From Streptomyces formicae (lineage in GTDB: Bacteria; Actinomycetota; Actinomycetes; Streptomycetales; Streptomycetaceae), in NCBI RefSeq assembly GCF_022647665.1, contig NZ_CP071872.1, forward strand, positions 3,100,001-3,164,000: a stretch of DNA of 64,000 bases, given 5' to 3'. Positions 24,444 through 33,361 of this stretch are shown in pieces. Position 1 is the first letter of the stretch; each line of letters starts with the position of its first letter. The notes beneath the pieces are model-generated. The model was not told where the DNA came from. It searched no databases and saw only the letters and a list, made by a program, of their open reading frames with translations. A program made the translations under genes and the position numbers.

Positions 24444-25075
24444 GCCTGCTCCTGGCGCTTGATGAGTTCGTCGGCGAGGTCCATGTACGCCGACCCTTCC
24501 GCCCGGACCCGGCTTCCGAACGACTGGGCGTACAGCTCGAGCCGGGCGATCTGGGTGTCCAGGACGGTGAATCCCCACTCGGTCAGCGCCTCACGGGCGT
24601 CGGCATCGGGGCCCGTGCGGGTGGCGTCGGGACGATTGGTTCGATTCAGGAGGACCGCGCTGCGGGCCGGCTCCGCGCGCACGGACTCCACGTCGTCCAT
24701 CTCGGAGCGGATGGGTGCCATCCGGTCCAGTTCGATGGGGGCGGGGGTCACCGGGACGATCCACTCGCTCGCGTACCTCATGATGCTGCGGGCGATGCGG
24801 GGATGGTCCTCCAACTGCGGGGCATCGAGCACCACGGCCTGCCGATCGCCCAGGAAGTCGTTCACGCGGCGGTGCACGTCCCCCACGGGCAAGGCGATGA
24901 CAGGAAACGGAAAACCGTCGGCCAGCTCGCTCCAGCGCAGCGCCGAGGAGGCGGGGTCGCCGTCGACCAGAAGCGGCGAACAGCCCGACTCGTGCAGCGC
25001 GTGGGCCAGCCACACGGCACTGGTCGTCTTGCCGACTCCAGGCTTCAGATTCACAAAGGCACAGCTCAGCGGCAC
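24440..25075 (-). CDS. ParA-family ATPase
   Basis: A deviant-Walker ATPase of about 211 residues from a GTG at 25075 (AGGGT upstream; longer in-frame starts reach 25156). Walker A is NLKPGVGKTTSAVWLAHAL, with the second lysine typical of ParA/MinD. LLVDGDPASSALRW is the A' motif and VVLDAPQ the Walker B. LLNRTNRP lies near the C-terminus. It forms a coupled pair with the small basic gene downstream. The pair resembles plasmid partition cassettes and may be a remnant of an integrated plasmid, or a chromosomal orphan with another positioning role. Confidence 0.87.
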   Translation of the reverse strand: MPLSCAFVNLKPGVGKTTSAVWLAHALHESGCSPLLVDGDPASSALRWSELADGFPFPVIALPVGDVHRRVNDFLGDRQAVVLDAPQLEDHPRIARSIMRYASEWIVPVTPAPIELDRMAPIRSEMDDVESVRAEPARSAVLLNRTNRPDATRTGPDADAREALTEWGFTVLDTQIARLELYAQSFGSRVRAEGSAYMDLADELIKRQEQA

Positions 25076-25219
25076 AAGAGCCGACCCTAACGGGCGTGAT
25101 CGGCTGATGGGGTCCGGCGCGAGCGCGGAACTCCGCCGTTCACCCGCAAGCAGCACCGGCGGTCTTCGGGTGCCACCGGTGGTTGCGGCAACCTGAACAC
25201 GTCGCCAGGGGCCCTGGCG

Positions 25220-28090
25220 TCACATCATCTGGCGGCGCACCAGCTCGTGCAGCCGCCCGCCCGCGTCCGCCAGGAGCTGGGCCGGCGGGCCCTCCTCGAC
25301 CACCCGGCCCTCGGCCATGACCACGACCCGGTCCGCGTCCATCACCGTCGACAGGCGGTGGGCGATCACGACCCGCGTCGCCCGCAGCGCCCGCGTGCTC
25401 TCGGTGACGATGCGCTGGGTCGCGTTGTCGAGCGCGCTCGTCGCCTCGTCGAAGAACAGCACCCGAGGGCGGCGGATCAGCGCCTGGGCGATCATCAGGC
25501 GCTGGCGCTGGCCGCCGGAGACCGCGCCGGAGCCGGCGATCATGGTCTGCATGCCCATCGGCATACGGCGGATGTCCTCGGCGAGGCCCGCCATCTCGGC
25601 GGCCTCCCACGCCTCTTCCTGAGAGAAGGGCTCGGCGCCGCAGATGCAGTCCAGGATCGAGCCGGTGAAGGGCTGGGCGTTCTGGAGGACGACACCGCAC
25701 TGGCGGCGCACGGCCGCCTGGTCGAGCGCGGCGAGGTCCTGGCCGTCGTAGAGGACGCTGCCCGACGCCGGCTTGTCGAAGCCGATCAGCAGCCGCAGCA
25801 GGGTGGACTTGCCGCAGCCGCTCGGGCCGACGACCGCGACGAACTCGCCCGGCCGGACGGCGAAGGACACGTCGTCGAGGACGAGCGGACCGTCGTCGGA
25901 GTACCGGAAGGACAGCTTCCGGGCCTCGATCGCGCCGGACAGCTCACCCGGCTGGGTGCTGGCCCCGCGCACCTCCGGGGCCTCGTCGAGCACCGGCTTG
26001 ATCTGCTCGAACATCGGCAGCACGGCGGCGGTCGAGACGAGCGCGCCCGTCAGCTGCGTCACCGACGCCAGCATCATCGTGACCGCGGTGTGGAAGGTCA
26101 GGAACTCGCCCGCCGTGAGGCTTCCCCGCGCCGGCCCCGCCAGCAGCATGAACATGATGAGCGCGCACAGCGGCAGGTACACCGCGTCGAGGACCGTCGT
26201 CATATTGCGGATCCGGCCCGCCCGCCGGTGCAGCTCCCGGCTGCGCGCGAACTGCTTCGCCCACGCCGCGTACGCGAAGCTCTCCGCCGCCGCGACCCGC
26301 AGCTTGGGCAGCCCGCGCAGGGTCTGGAACGCCTGGTTGTTGAGCTTGTTGCCGAGCTCGACCAGGCGCCGCTGCCAGCGCAACTGCCACAGTCCCAGCC
26401 CCAGGAACACACAGCCGATGACGACGAGCATCCCGATCGCCGCCAGTGCGAGCGGCACGCTGTAGGCGAGCAGCAGGACGAGGTTCATCGCGCCGACCGT
26501 GGTCGCCTGGACGACCACCGGACCGACCCCCGACAGCAGCCGGCGGATCGCGCTGATGCCCATCGCCGCGCTCGCCAGCTCGCCCGTGGAGCGCTCGGCG
26601 AAGAACTTCGTCGGCAGCCGCAGCAGCCGGTCCCACACGGCCGGCTGGAGGGTGCTCTCGATCCGGCCCTCCATCCGCAGGATGGTGAGGTTCTGGAGCA
26701 GCATGAACGCCGCGGAGACGACACCCGCCACCATGACGGCCACCGACACCTGGACGATGAGGCTCGTCTCGGCCTTCGGCACGTACTCGCCGAGCACCTT
26801 TCCGGTCGCGACCGGCACCAGCGCGCCGAGCGTGACCGTCACCAGTCCGGCGATCGCCAGGTTGCGCGCGTCGGGGCGCGTGCCGCGCAGGCTGAAGCGC
26901 ATCAGTCCCAGGGCCGTCATCGGCCGCTCGGGCAGCGGCCGGTAGAACATGACCGCGCGCTGCTCGAACTCCTCGGCGTTCTCCTCGTCCACGCGGATCC
27001 TGCTGCCGGTGGTCGGGTTGGCCGCGACGTAGCCGCCGCGCCGCCACAGCAGGGCGACCGGCGCACCGGACTTGGCCCTGGCGCCGACCAGGGGGCCGCT
27101 GTTCTCCCGCCACCAGGGTCCGTCGAGGCGGACCGCGCGGGTACGGACACGGGAGGCGAGCGCGATGCGCTCGACGGGACCGACGCGTTCGTCCACCGGC
27201 CCGCCCCGGGGCGGTTCGGCCAGCGTGACCCCGGCCGCCGACGCGACCAGCCGGCACACGGCGTACGCCGCGTCGTCGGAGGCCCCCGACGACCGGTCCG
27301 GCGCCGAGGCCGAAGACGTCCGGCGCGAGCGGCCCATCGACGCGATCAGCGCCTGGTCGGCGCCCGCGCGGACCGCCTCGCCGGCCTTGAGGCCGGCCGC
27401 CGCCCGGTCCTCGTGGGCGCGTTCGAGCCGCTCGATCCAGCGGTCGAGCCCCGACAGCAGCCGGTACTGCTGGTTGACCATCTGCTGCCACAGCGCGCCG
27501 TCCACGAGCAGGTCGACGGCGGCGTCCGCGCTGAACGCGGCCCCGTACTGGACGCTTCCGGGGAAGACCGGCAGCCACAGGATGTCCTGGTCGGTCACCG
27601 CCTCCTCGTCCGTGGTCCGCCCGTCCAGCGGCGCCTCGAACAGCACCCGCTGGCCGCGGCCGACGCCGAGCGCGAAGGCGTGCTCCAGCAGGCTCAGGGT
27701 GCCGTCCTGGCTGTCGTACTGGCTGCGGTACTGCTGCTCGTACGCGTACGGGTCGGCGTACTCCTGGGGCCGGTACAGCTCCCGGAGCGGGATCCGGCGC
27801 AGCACGCACCCCTGCAACGGCCTGCCGACCAGCGTGTGCCGGGGCCCCTCGACCGGGCCGAGCAGCAGCGTGCCCGTCTCCAGCCGGCCGAGGAAGTGCC
27901 AGTGGCCCTGCTGGGCGGCGTCGACCGCGAAGAGGTCGAGCGCGCCGCCCACGACGAGCCACAGCACCTGGGGCCCTTCCAGCGACAGGCTGCGCAGCCC
28001 CGAGCAGTCGACCGGCGCGCCGAGGCCGCCGAACGCGGCGAGCACCATGTCGTCGGCGTGCGGGGCATGAGGCTGCTGGACCGGTATCAC
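25220..28090 (-). CDS. NHLM/NHLP bacteriocin-export ABC transporter, ATP-binding/permease subunit
   Basis: A 956-residue ABC half-transporter (GTG at 28090, GGAG site inside the end of the previous gene). The N-terminal 300 or so residues resemble the cyclic-nucleotide-binding-like region of the second NHLM transporter subunit. Six membrane helices follow (about 410-680), then a nucleotide-binding domain with GPSGCGKSTLLRLLIGF, VSGGQRQRLMIAQALI and VLFFDEATSALD. It lies two bases past the C39-peptidase transporter gene. In NHLM systems the two ABC proteins probably form a heterodimer that exports a leader-peptide natural product. Confidence 0.9.
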   Translation of the reverse strand: MIPVQQPHAPHADDMVLAAFGGLGAPVDCSGLRSLSLEGPQVLWLVVGGALDLFAVDAAQQGHWHFLGRLETGTLLLGPVEGPRHTLVGRPLQGCVLRRIPLRELYRPQEYADPYAYEQQYRSQYDSQDGTLSLLEHAFALGVGRGQRVLFEAPLDGRTTDEEAVTDQDILWLPVFPGSVQYGAAFSADAAVDLLVDGALWQQMVNQQYRLLSGLDRWIERLERAHEDRAAAGLKAGEAVRAGADQALIASMGRSRRTSSASAPDRSSGASDDAAYAVCRLVASAAGVTLAEPPRGGPVDERVGPVERIALASRVRTRAVRLDGPWWRENSGPLVGARAKSGAPVALLWRRGGYVAANPTTGSRIRVDEENAEEFEQRAVMFYRPLPERPMTALGLMRFSLRGTRPDARNLAIAGLVTVTLGALVPVATGKVLGEYVPKAETSLIVQVSVAVMVAGVVSAAFMLLQNLTILRMEGRIESTLQPAVWDRLLRLPTKFFAERSTGELASAAMGISAIRRLLSGVGPVVVQATTVGAMNLVLLLAYSVPLALAAIGMLVVIGCVFLGLGLWQLRWQRRLVELGNKLNNQAFQTLRGLPKLRVAAAESFAYAAWAKQFARSRELHRRAGRIRNMTTVLDAVYLPLCALIMFMLLAGPARGSLTAGEFLTFHTAVTMMLASVTQLTGALVSTAAVLPMFEQIKPVLDEAPEVRGASTQPGELSGAIEARKLSFRYSDDGPLVLDDVSFAVRPGEFVAVVGPSGCGKSTLLRLLIGFDKPASGSVLYDGQDLAALDQAAVRRQCGVVLQNAQPFTGSILDCICGAEPFSQEEAWEAAEMAGLAEDIRRMPMGMQTMIAGSGAVSGGQRQRLMIAQALIRRPRVLFFDEATSALDNATQRIVTESTRALRATRVVIAHRLSTVMDADRVVVMAEGRVVEEGPPAQLLADAGGRLHELVRRQMM

Positions 28091-28091
28091 C

Positions 28092-30350
28092 TCAGTGCTC
28101 CTTGACCAGTTCGGCGTACGAGCCCCCGCGCGCGACCAGCTCCTCGTGGCGCCCGCGCTCCACCACCGATCCGTGGTCGAGGACGACGATCTCGTCGCTG
28201 TCGCGGACCGTCGACAGCCGGTGGGCGATCACCACGCACGCGCAGCCGCGCCGCCGCAGGTTGTCGATGATGACCTGCTCGGTCTGCGCGTCGAGCGCGC
28301 TCGTCACCTCGTCGAGCACGAGCACACTGGGGCGGCGCACCAGCGCCCGGGCGATCTCCAGGCGCTGGCGCTGCCCGCCGGAGAAGTTGCGGCCGTCCTG
28401 CTCCACACGGCCGTGGATGCCGCCGGGCCGCCGCGAGACGACCTCGTGGAGCGCCGCGTCCTTCAGCGCGTCCACGACGGCCTCGTCCGGGATCGAGGGG
28501 TCCCACAGCGCCACGTTGTCCCGCACCGTCCCCTCGAAGAGGAAGACCTCCTGGTCGACGAAGGAGACCGAGGCCGCGAGCGCGCCGCGCGGGATCTCGT
28601 CGAGCCGCCGGCCGTCGATGCGGACCGTCCCCTCCCACGGGCTGTAGAGCCCCGCGATCAGCCGCGAGACGGTCGACTTGCCGCTGCCCGAGCCGCCGAC
28701 GAGCGCGACCTGCTGCCCGGGTCCGACCGACAGCGAGAAGCCGGTGAGCAGCGGTTTGTCGAGGGGGCTGTAGCCGAAGGTGATGTCCTCCAGCGTCACG
28801 TGGCCCATCAGCCTGCGGGTGCTCGCGGGCGGCTCGCGGCGGGTGTAGAGCGAGTCCGCGGGGAAGTTCTCGACGTCCTTCAGCCGGGCCACGTCGGCGG
28901 CGAAGTCCTGGATCCGGGACGCCATTCCGTTGAGCCGGGTGATGGGGGCGGTGAAGCGGGTCACCAGCGCCTGGAAGGCGACGAGCAGACCGATCGAGAT
29001 GTGGCCCTCCACGGCCCGCATCCCGCCGATCCACAGGATCAGCGCGCTGTTGAGCGTCGCGAGGGTCGGGGCGACGACGGCGAGCGCCGCGCTCGGCACA
29101 CCGAGCCGCTGCTGCTCCTCCAGCGTGGTCGCGTGCTGCCCGGCCCAGCGGCGGAAGTAGCCGTTCTCGCCGCCGGTGGCCTTCATCGTCTCGATGAGCT
29201 GGATGCCGGTGTACGACGTGTTCGTCAGCCGGGCGCTTTCGGCGCGCAGCTTCTGCGTGCGGGTCGCCCGCAGCCGTATCACCACCCGCATCGCGACCAC
29301 GTTGAGCAGCGCGATCAGCACACCGATCACGGTGAGCTGCGGATCGTACGTCCACAGCAGGAACGCGTAGAGGACGACCACGATCCCGTCCACGCCGAAG
29401 GCGGTGAGGTCGCGGGCGAGGGTCTCGGCGACGGCGTCGTTGGACTGGAGCCGCTGGACCAGGTCGGCCGGGCTGCGCTGGGCGAAGAACGTGACGGGCA
29501 GCCGCAGCAGATGCCGCAGGAAGCGGGCGCTGCTCAGGGTGGACGAGATGACGCGCCCGCGCAGCAGGTTCGCCTGTTGCAGCCCCGTCAGCACGGCGGT
29601 GAGCGCGACCATGGCGGCCATCGACGCGAACAGCACGCCCAGCAGCGAAGTCTGACGGCCCACCAGGAACATGTCGATGTACGTACGGCTCAGCGCGGGC
29701 AGCGCCGCGCCGACCGCGACGAGCAGCAGGCTGGCGAGGAGCGCGGCGAGCATCGTGCCGGTGGTGCCGCGCAGCCGGGCGGGCACGGAGCGCAGGAACC
29801 CGGGCCTGCGGCCGCCCGTGCGGAAGCCGTCGCCGGGCTCGAAGACCAGGACGACACCCGTGAAGCTGGTGTCGAAGTCCTCCATCGACACGAAGCGGCG
29901 GCCCTTGTCCGGGTCGTTGATGTGCACGCCGCGGCGGCCGAAGCGGCGCCCCATGCCGTCGTAGACGACGTAGTGGTTGAACTCCCAGAAGAGGATCGCG
30001 GGCCCCTGCACCCCGGCGAGCGCGGCGGGCTCCATCTGCATGCCCTTGGCCTGGAGGCCGTAGCTGCGGGCCGCCTTGAGGATGTTGCTGGCCCGGGAGC
30101 CGTCGCGGGAGACGCCGCAGGCGATGCGGAGCTCTTCGAGCGGGACATGGCGGCCGTGGTGGCCGAGGACCATCGCGAGGGTGGCGGCGCCGCACTCGAC
30201 GGCCTCCATCTGGAGGACGGTGGGGGTGCGGACGCTCTTCGCCTTCGGCAGCCGCTCGGGCTTGCGGGACCGGCCCGGCTTCGGCGCGCGGCGGGGGTTG
30301 GCGGCGCGGCGCCGGCCGGCCGCCCGGGTGGGGGAGGGCGCGGCGCTCAC
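28092..30350 (-). CDS. NHLM/NHLP bacteriocin-export ABC transporter with C39 peptidase domain
   Basis: A 752-residue exporter that should cleave the leader after Gly-Gly and pump the core peptide out. The N-terminal C39 peptidase (about residues 40-170) has the catalytic Cys in QMEAVECGAATLAMVLG and the His in FWEFNHYVVYDG. Six membrane helices follow, then the ATPase with GGSGSGKSTVSRL, NFSGGQRQRLEIARALVRR and VLVLDEVTSALD. The ATG overlaps the HlyD-like gene stop by four bases. The double-glycine precursor upstream, ending its leader in NVSGG, is a fitting substrate. Confidence 0.93.
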   Translation of the reverse strand: MSAAPSPTRAAGRRRAANPRRAPKPGRSRKPERLPKAKSVRTPTVLQMEAVECGAATLAMVLGHHGRHVPLEELRIACGVSRDGSRASNILKAARSYGLQAKGMQMEPAALAGVQGPAILFWEFNHYVVYDGMGRRFGRRGVHINDPDKGRRFVSMEDFDTSFTGVVLVFEPGDGFRTGGRRPGFLRSVPARLRGTTGTMLAALLASLLLVAVGAALPALSRTYIDMFLVGRQTSLLGVLFASMAAMVALTAVLTGLQQANLLRGRVISSTLSSARFLRHLLRLPVTFFAQRSPADLVQRLQSNDAVAETLARDLTAFGVDGIVVVLYAFLLWTYDPQLTVIGVLIALLNVVAMRVVIRLRATRTQKLRAESARLTNTSYTGIQLIETMKATGGENGYFRRWAGQHATTLEEQQRLGVPSAALAVVAPTLATLNSALILWIGGMRAVEGHISIGLLVAFQALVTRFTAPITRLNGMASRIQDFAADVARLKDVENFPADSLYTRREPPASTRRLMGHVTLEDITFGYSPLDKPLLTGFSLSVGPGQQVALVGGSGSGKSTVSRLIAGLYSPWEGTVRIDGRRLDEIPRGALAASVSFVDQEVFLFEGTVRDNVALWDPSIPDEAVVDALKDAALHEVVSRRPGGIHGRVEQDGRNFSGGQRQRLEIARALVRRPSVLVLDEVTSALDAQTEQVIIDNLRRRGCACVVIAHRLSTVRDSDEIVVLDHGSVVERGRHEELVARGGSYAELVKEH

Positions 30351-31234
30351 GGCAGCAGCCAGTCGATCGGACGCTGGTCGGCCAGGTGGACGGAGCCGGT
30401 GGCCAGGGTCATGGAGCCGATCGCGAACGGCGGGCCGTCCTGCGAGGACCAGCGGTAGCCCGACTTCGTACGGGAGGAGCGGTCCAGCTCGACGAGGACG
30501 GGCACGGGCCGGCCCTGCTGCGAGAACTGCTCGGCCAGCTGGCCGTCGCCGAGGAAGCCGGCGATCTGCTGCGCCGACTGCGAGGTCCGGCCGACGTCCT
30601 TCACCGTGCCCCGCAGCACTCCGTACTGCTGGGCCGGTACGGACTGCACGGTGAGGTCGACGCGGGCGCCCTCGGGCAGGGCCGTGCCGTTGCCGGCCGG
30701 GAGGTAGAGCATCGCCATCAGCGGTGCCCCGGCGTCGTCCACGCGCTCCATGACCGCGACGTTGGCGCCGGTGGTGACGACGGCGCCGATGGTGGCGACG
30801 AGGGCGGTCACCCGGCCCGCGGCGATGGTCCGCACGACGGTGCCGGACGTCTGCTCGCCCTTCTCCTCGCCGCCGGATTCGCCCTGCTGCGCGCCGTCCG
30901 CGGCTTCGCCCTGCCGTTCACTGCCCTCCGCCGCGGTGCGGACCTTCAGGAGGGGCGCTCCGGCGGGCAGCTGTTCGCCCTCTTCGGCGAGCACTTCGGT
31001 CACCTGGCCGGCGACCGGGCTCTGCAGGACATAACTGCCCTGCGCGTGGGTGAGAATACCGGGAACGCTGACCGTGGACGAAACGGATCCGTGGACGGAC
31101 CAGAATGACGCGGCCGCCATGGCGACCACGGTGACGGCCAGCACGAGCCAGCCTTGCGGCCGGGCGAAACGCACCGGCAAATCTATTTCTTCGGGCGATT
31201 GCAGCTTGGAAAGGGCCTTCTGGCGGAACTGCAC
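30347..31234 (-). CDS. NHLM bacteriocin system secretion protein (HlyD/membrane-fusion family)
   Basis: A 295-residue periplasmic-adaptor-like protein from a GTG at 31234 with a clear GAGGGAAG site. The N-terminus (QFRQKALSKLQSPEEIDLPV) matches the start typical of NHLM secretion proteins. One membrane helix follows (WLVLAVTVVAMAAASFW), then a biotinyl-lipoyl-like segment (GSYVLQSPVAGQVTEVLAEEG) and a beta-barrel region. It couples to the C39 transporter gene by an ATGA overlap. In Gram-positives the adaptor presumably bridges the exporter and the outer face of the membrane. Confidence 0.9.
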   Translation of the reverse strand: MQFRQKALSKLQSPEEIDLPVRFARPQGWLVLAVTVVAMAAASFWSVHGSVSSTVSVPGILTHAQGSYVLQSPVAGQVTEVLAEEGEQLPAGAPLLKVRTAAEGSERQGEAADGAQQGESGGEEKGEQTSGTVVRTIAAGRVTALVATIGAVVTTGANVAVMERVDDAGAPLMAMLYLPAGNGTALPEGARVDLTVQSVPAQQYGVLRGTVKDVGRTSQSAQQIAGFLGDGQLAEQFSQQGRPVPVLVELDRSSRTKSGYRWSSQDGPPFAIGSMTLATGSVHLADQRPIDWLLP

Positions 31235-31285
31235 GAAACTCTTCCCTCGACTGCACAATGTCCGGGTCAGGGTAGGATGACGCGA

Positions 31286-31318
31286 TGAGCCCCGGAACCT
31301 TGACCGTTCCGGGGCTCA
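31286..31318. terminator. Hairpin between precursor-peptide gene and export genes
   Basis: TGAGCCCCGGAAC (31286-31298) pairs perfectly with GTTCCGGGGCTCA (31306-31318) around a 7-nt loop. It lies between the precursor stop (31331) and the HlyD-like start (31234) on the minus strand. A partial terminator here would give much more precursor than transporter message, as is common in bacteriocin operons. Confidence 0.8.
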
Positions 31319-31330
31319 CGCATGCAGGTC

Positions 31331-31558
31331 TCAGAGACCGGCGACCAGGCCCGTGACGGCGCTGGTGTTGAGGCCGGTGGCGCCCTCAACGGTGCCGACG
31401 ACCGTGCCCGCCAGGGCGGAGACCGGGGCGATGGAGTCGAGGGTGGAGGTCGCGTTGCCGACGACACCGTTCACGGTGGCGCTGTGCAGACCGCCGGAGA
31501 CGTTGTCGAGGTCGGCGTCGGAGATCTCAGCGGTCTCGACCTGGGGGGTGAAGTTCAT
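31331..31558 (-). CDS. Double-glycine precursor peptide exported by the NHLM system (Cys-free)
   Basis: A 75-residue peptide with a GAAGGGA ribosome site. The leader of 23 residues ends ISDADLDNVSGG, the double-glycine cleavage signal read by C39 peptidases. The predicted core (24-75) is rich in Gly, Val, Ala, Ser and Thr, has no Cys, no aromatic residue and only one acidic pair, and carries the tandem GxxxG run GTVVGTVEG. Without Cys a lanthionine or sactipeptide is excluded, and no modification enzyme gene is nearby. It may be an unmodified, membrane-active class II-like bacteriocin or a signalling peptide. Confidence 0.8.
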   Translation of the reverse strand: MNFTPQVETAEISDADLDNVSGGLHSATVNGVVGNATSTLDSIAPVSALAGTVVGTVEGATGLNTSAVTGLVAGL

Positions 31559-32158
31559 GAGAGCTTCCCTTCATGTGGATATTTCTCAAAGGCCGCGGCC
31601 GATCCCGCCGGAAACGATCCGGCCGCGTCAGCGGTAGTGCCCTCGGCGCCCGGTGAACCGGACCCCATCGGTGCAACTCCCGCAGTGCGCAGGATCAAAG
31701 CACGCCGACGCGTCGCACAGCCAATCGGACGACCCCCTGTCAGAGGTATTGAGGTCACGGAATTCGAGTTCGCGTGCAGGTGTGTCCACGTCTACGAACC
31801 GACTTCTTCACAAGCTTCACCGCCCCGGTTCCGTCCGGTGCTGATGGCCGTCCGGCATCGAATCGGACACTCCGGTTCCAATGCCCAGCATGCGGCGGTG
31901 ACCGGCGTGGAGAGGTGAGCGATGCTCAGCTCCCGCGCATCGGTTGAGTGTTCGGTGTGCAGGTTTACGGAAGATGCGGAAGCCGACCCTCCAGTAGCGT
32001 GCCTCGGCCGCATGTCGCCCCGGCCGGGGCGCCCGGTTGGCGGCGTGCCCGGCGCGCCTCGGCCCCCGGCGGGCGCGGGCCTGTGAAGGATCGGTCGGAC
32101 ACCGCCACGGCCCCGAGGTCTCCGTACTGCACCGTCCGCCCCGCGCTGAGGACCGCCC
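31559..32158. other. 600-bp divergent intergenic region without a convincing gene
   Basis: This stretch separates the precursor-peptide operon (minus) from the hydrolase gene (plus). It has visibly lower GC and poor third-position bias. The short frames inside it lack ribosome sites. It should hold the promoters of both operons; AAATATCC just upstream of the precursor (31581-31588) is a possible -10 element on the minus strand. Confidence 0.55.
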
Positions 32159-33361
32159 ATGCAGCTGCACCTGTTCGACGACCCGCTGTTCCAGATGCAC
32201 GCCGAGCGGGCGCTGGCGCTGATCGGCCGCGGTGCCGCCGAGTACGGCGAATGCGCGGCGACCGCGGCCCACATCGCGGACGGCGACCGCGACGCCTGGC
32301 ACCGCGCCTGGACGGCCACCGCCGCCCGGGTGGCCGCGGAGGCCGAGGCCAGCGCCGCACACGGTCACCGGGTCAGCGCCGCGGACGGGTTCTGGCGCGC
32401 GACGACGTACTACCGCGTCTCCTACCAGCCGCTGTTCGGCGCACCGGTGGACCCGCGGCTCACCGAGTCCTTCAAACGGGAGCGCGCGTGCTTCGCCCGT
32501 CACGCCGCCCTCGCGGAGCGGCCCGTGGAGCTGGTGGAGATCCCCTTCGAGGGCACGAGCCTGCCCGGCTGCCTGTGCCTGCCGGACGGCGACCGCACCC
32601 TCGCCCGGCCCACCGTGGTCGCCGTCGACGGCTACGACGCCAACCTCCACGAGATGTACGGGGCGCACGCCCTGCCCGCGGTCCGCCGCGGCTACGCCTG
32701 TCTGCTCGTCGACGGCCCCGGCCAGGGCCGCGCGCTGATCGAGCAGGGGCTGCACCTGCGCCCCGACTGGGAGAGCGTGCTGCGCCCGGTCATGGACTAC
32801 GCCACCGCCCGGCCGGAGATCGACGCCTCACGCATCGCCGTGACGGGCTGGAGCCTCGGTGGCTATCTCGCCCCGCGCGGAGTCTCCGGCGACGGCCGGG
32901 TGGCGGCGCTGGTCGCCGACCCCGGCCAGTTCGACCTCGTCGACGCGATGCGCCTCCCGCCGGAGCTCGCGGGCGGGCTGTCGGACGCCGACCCCGAGGA
33001 ACTCGACGCCGTCCTCGCCCCGCTCACCGAAGACCCCATCATGCGCTGGCGCCTGGTCCAGCGCGGCCTGTGGGTGCACGGGCTGGACTCGCTGGGCGAG
33101 TACCTCCTCGCCATGGACCGCTTCCGGCTGTCCGGCGTCGCCGGGCGCATCACCTGCCCCACGCTCGTCGTCGCGAACGACGAGGACCCGCTGGCCGCGC
33201 AGGCGCAGCTGCTCCACGACGCGGTGGGCGGCCCGAAGACGCTCGTGCGCTTCGGCGGCGACGACGGGGCCGGGGGCCACTGCGAGGCATGGAACCGCTC
33301 GCTCCTCGACCAGCGAGTCTTCGACTGGCTCGACACCATCCTTCCGGGAGACACCGTATGA
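32159..33361 (+). CDS. Alpha/beta hydrolase (dihydropseudooxynicotine-hydrolase/FrsA-like)
   Basis: A 400-residue hydrolase with a helical N-terminal cap (residues 1-130) and an alpha/beta-hydrolase core. The catalytic Ser is in VTGWSLGGYLA, the Asp in VVANDEDPL, the His in GAGGHCEAW, and VAVDGYDAN forms the oxyanion-side segment. This domain order is that of 2,6-dihydropseudooxynicotine hydrolase and related C-C or ester hydrolases. It has a GAGGA site and overlaps the NTF2-like gene by four bases, so both may act in one small pathway. The substrate is unknown. Confidence 0.85.
   Translation: MQLHLFDDPLFQMHAERALALIGRGAAEYGECAATAAHIADGDRDAWHRAWTATAARVAAEAEASAAHGHRVSAADGFWRATTYYRVSYQPLFGAPVDPRLTESFKRERACFARHAALAERPVELVEIPFEGTSLPGCLCLPDGDRTLARPTVVAVDGYDANLHEMYGAHALPAVRRGYACLLVDGPGQGRALIEQGLHLRPDWESVLRPVMDYATARPEIDASRIAVTGWSLGGYLAPRGVSGDGRVAALVADPGQFDLVDAMRLPPELAGGLSDADPEELDAVLAPLTEDPIMRWRLVQRGLWVHGLDSLGEYLLAMDRFRLSGVAGRITCPTLVVANDEDPLAAQAQLLHDAVGGPKTLVRFGGDDGAGGHCEAWNRSLLDQRVFDWLDTILPGDTV

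Noticed and set aside
25247..28105. Long plus-strand frame of about 950 codons
   Set aside because: It is the mirror of the NHLM ABC gene on the minus strand and is Arg/Gln/His-rich, with no domain.
31331..31558. Lanthipeptide precursor
   Set aside because: The leader looks similar, but the core has no Cys and no LanM, LanB or LanC gene is nearby.
31653..31844. Short frame of 63 codons
   Set aside because: No ribosome site and composition unlike genes around it.
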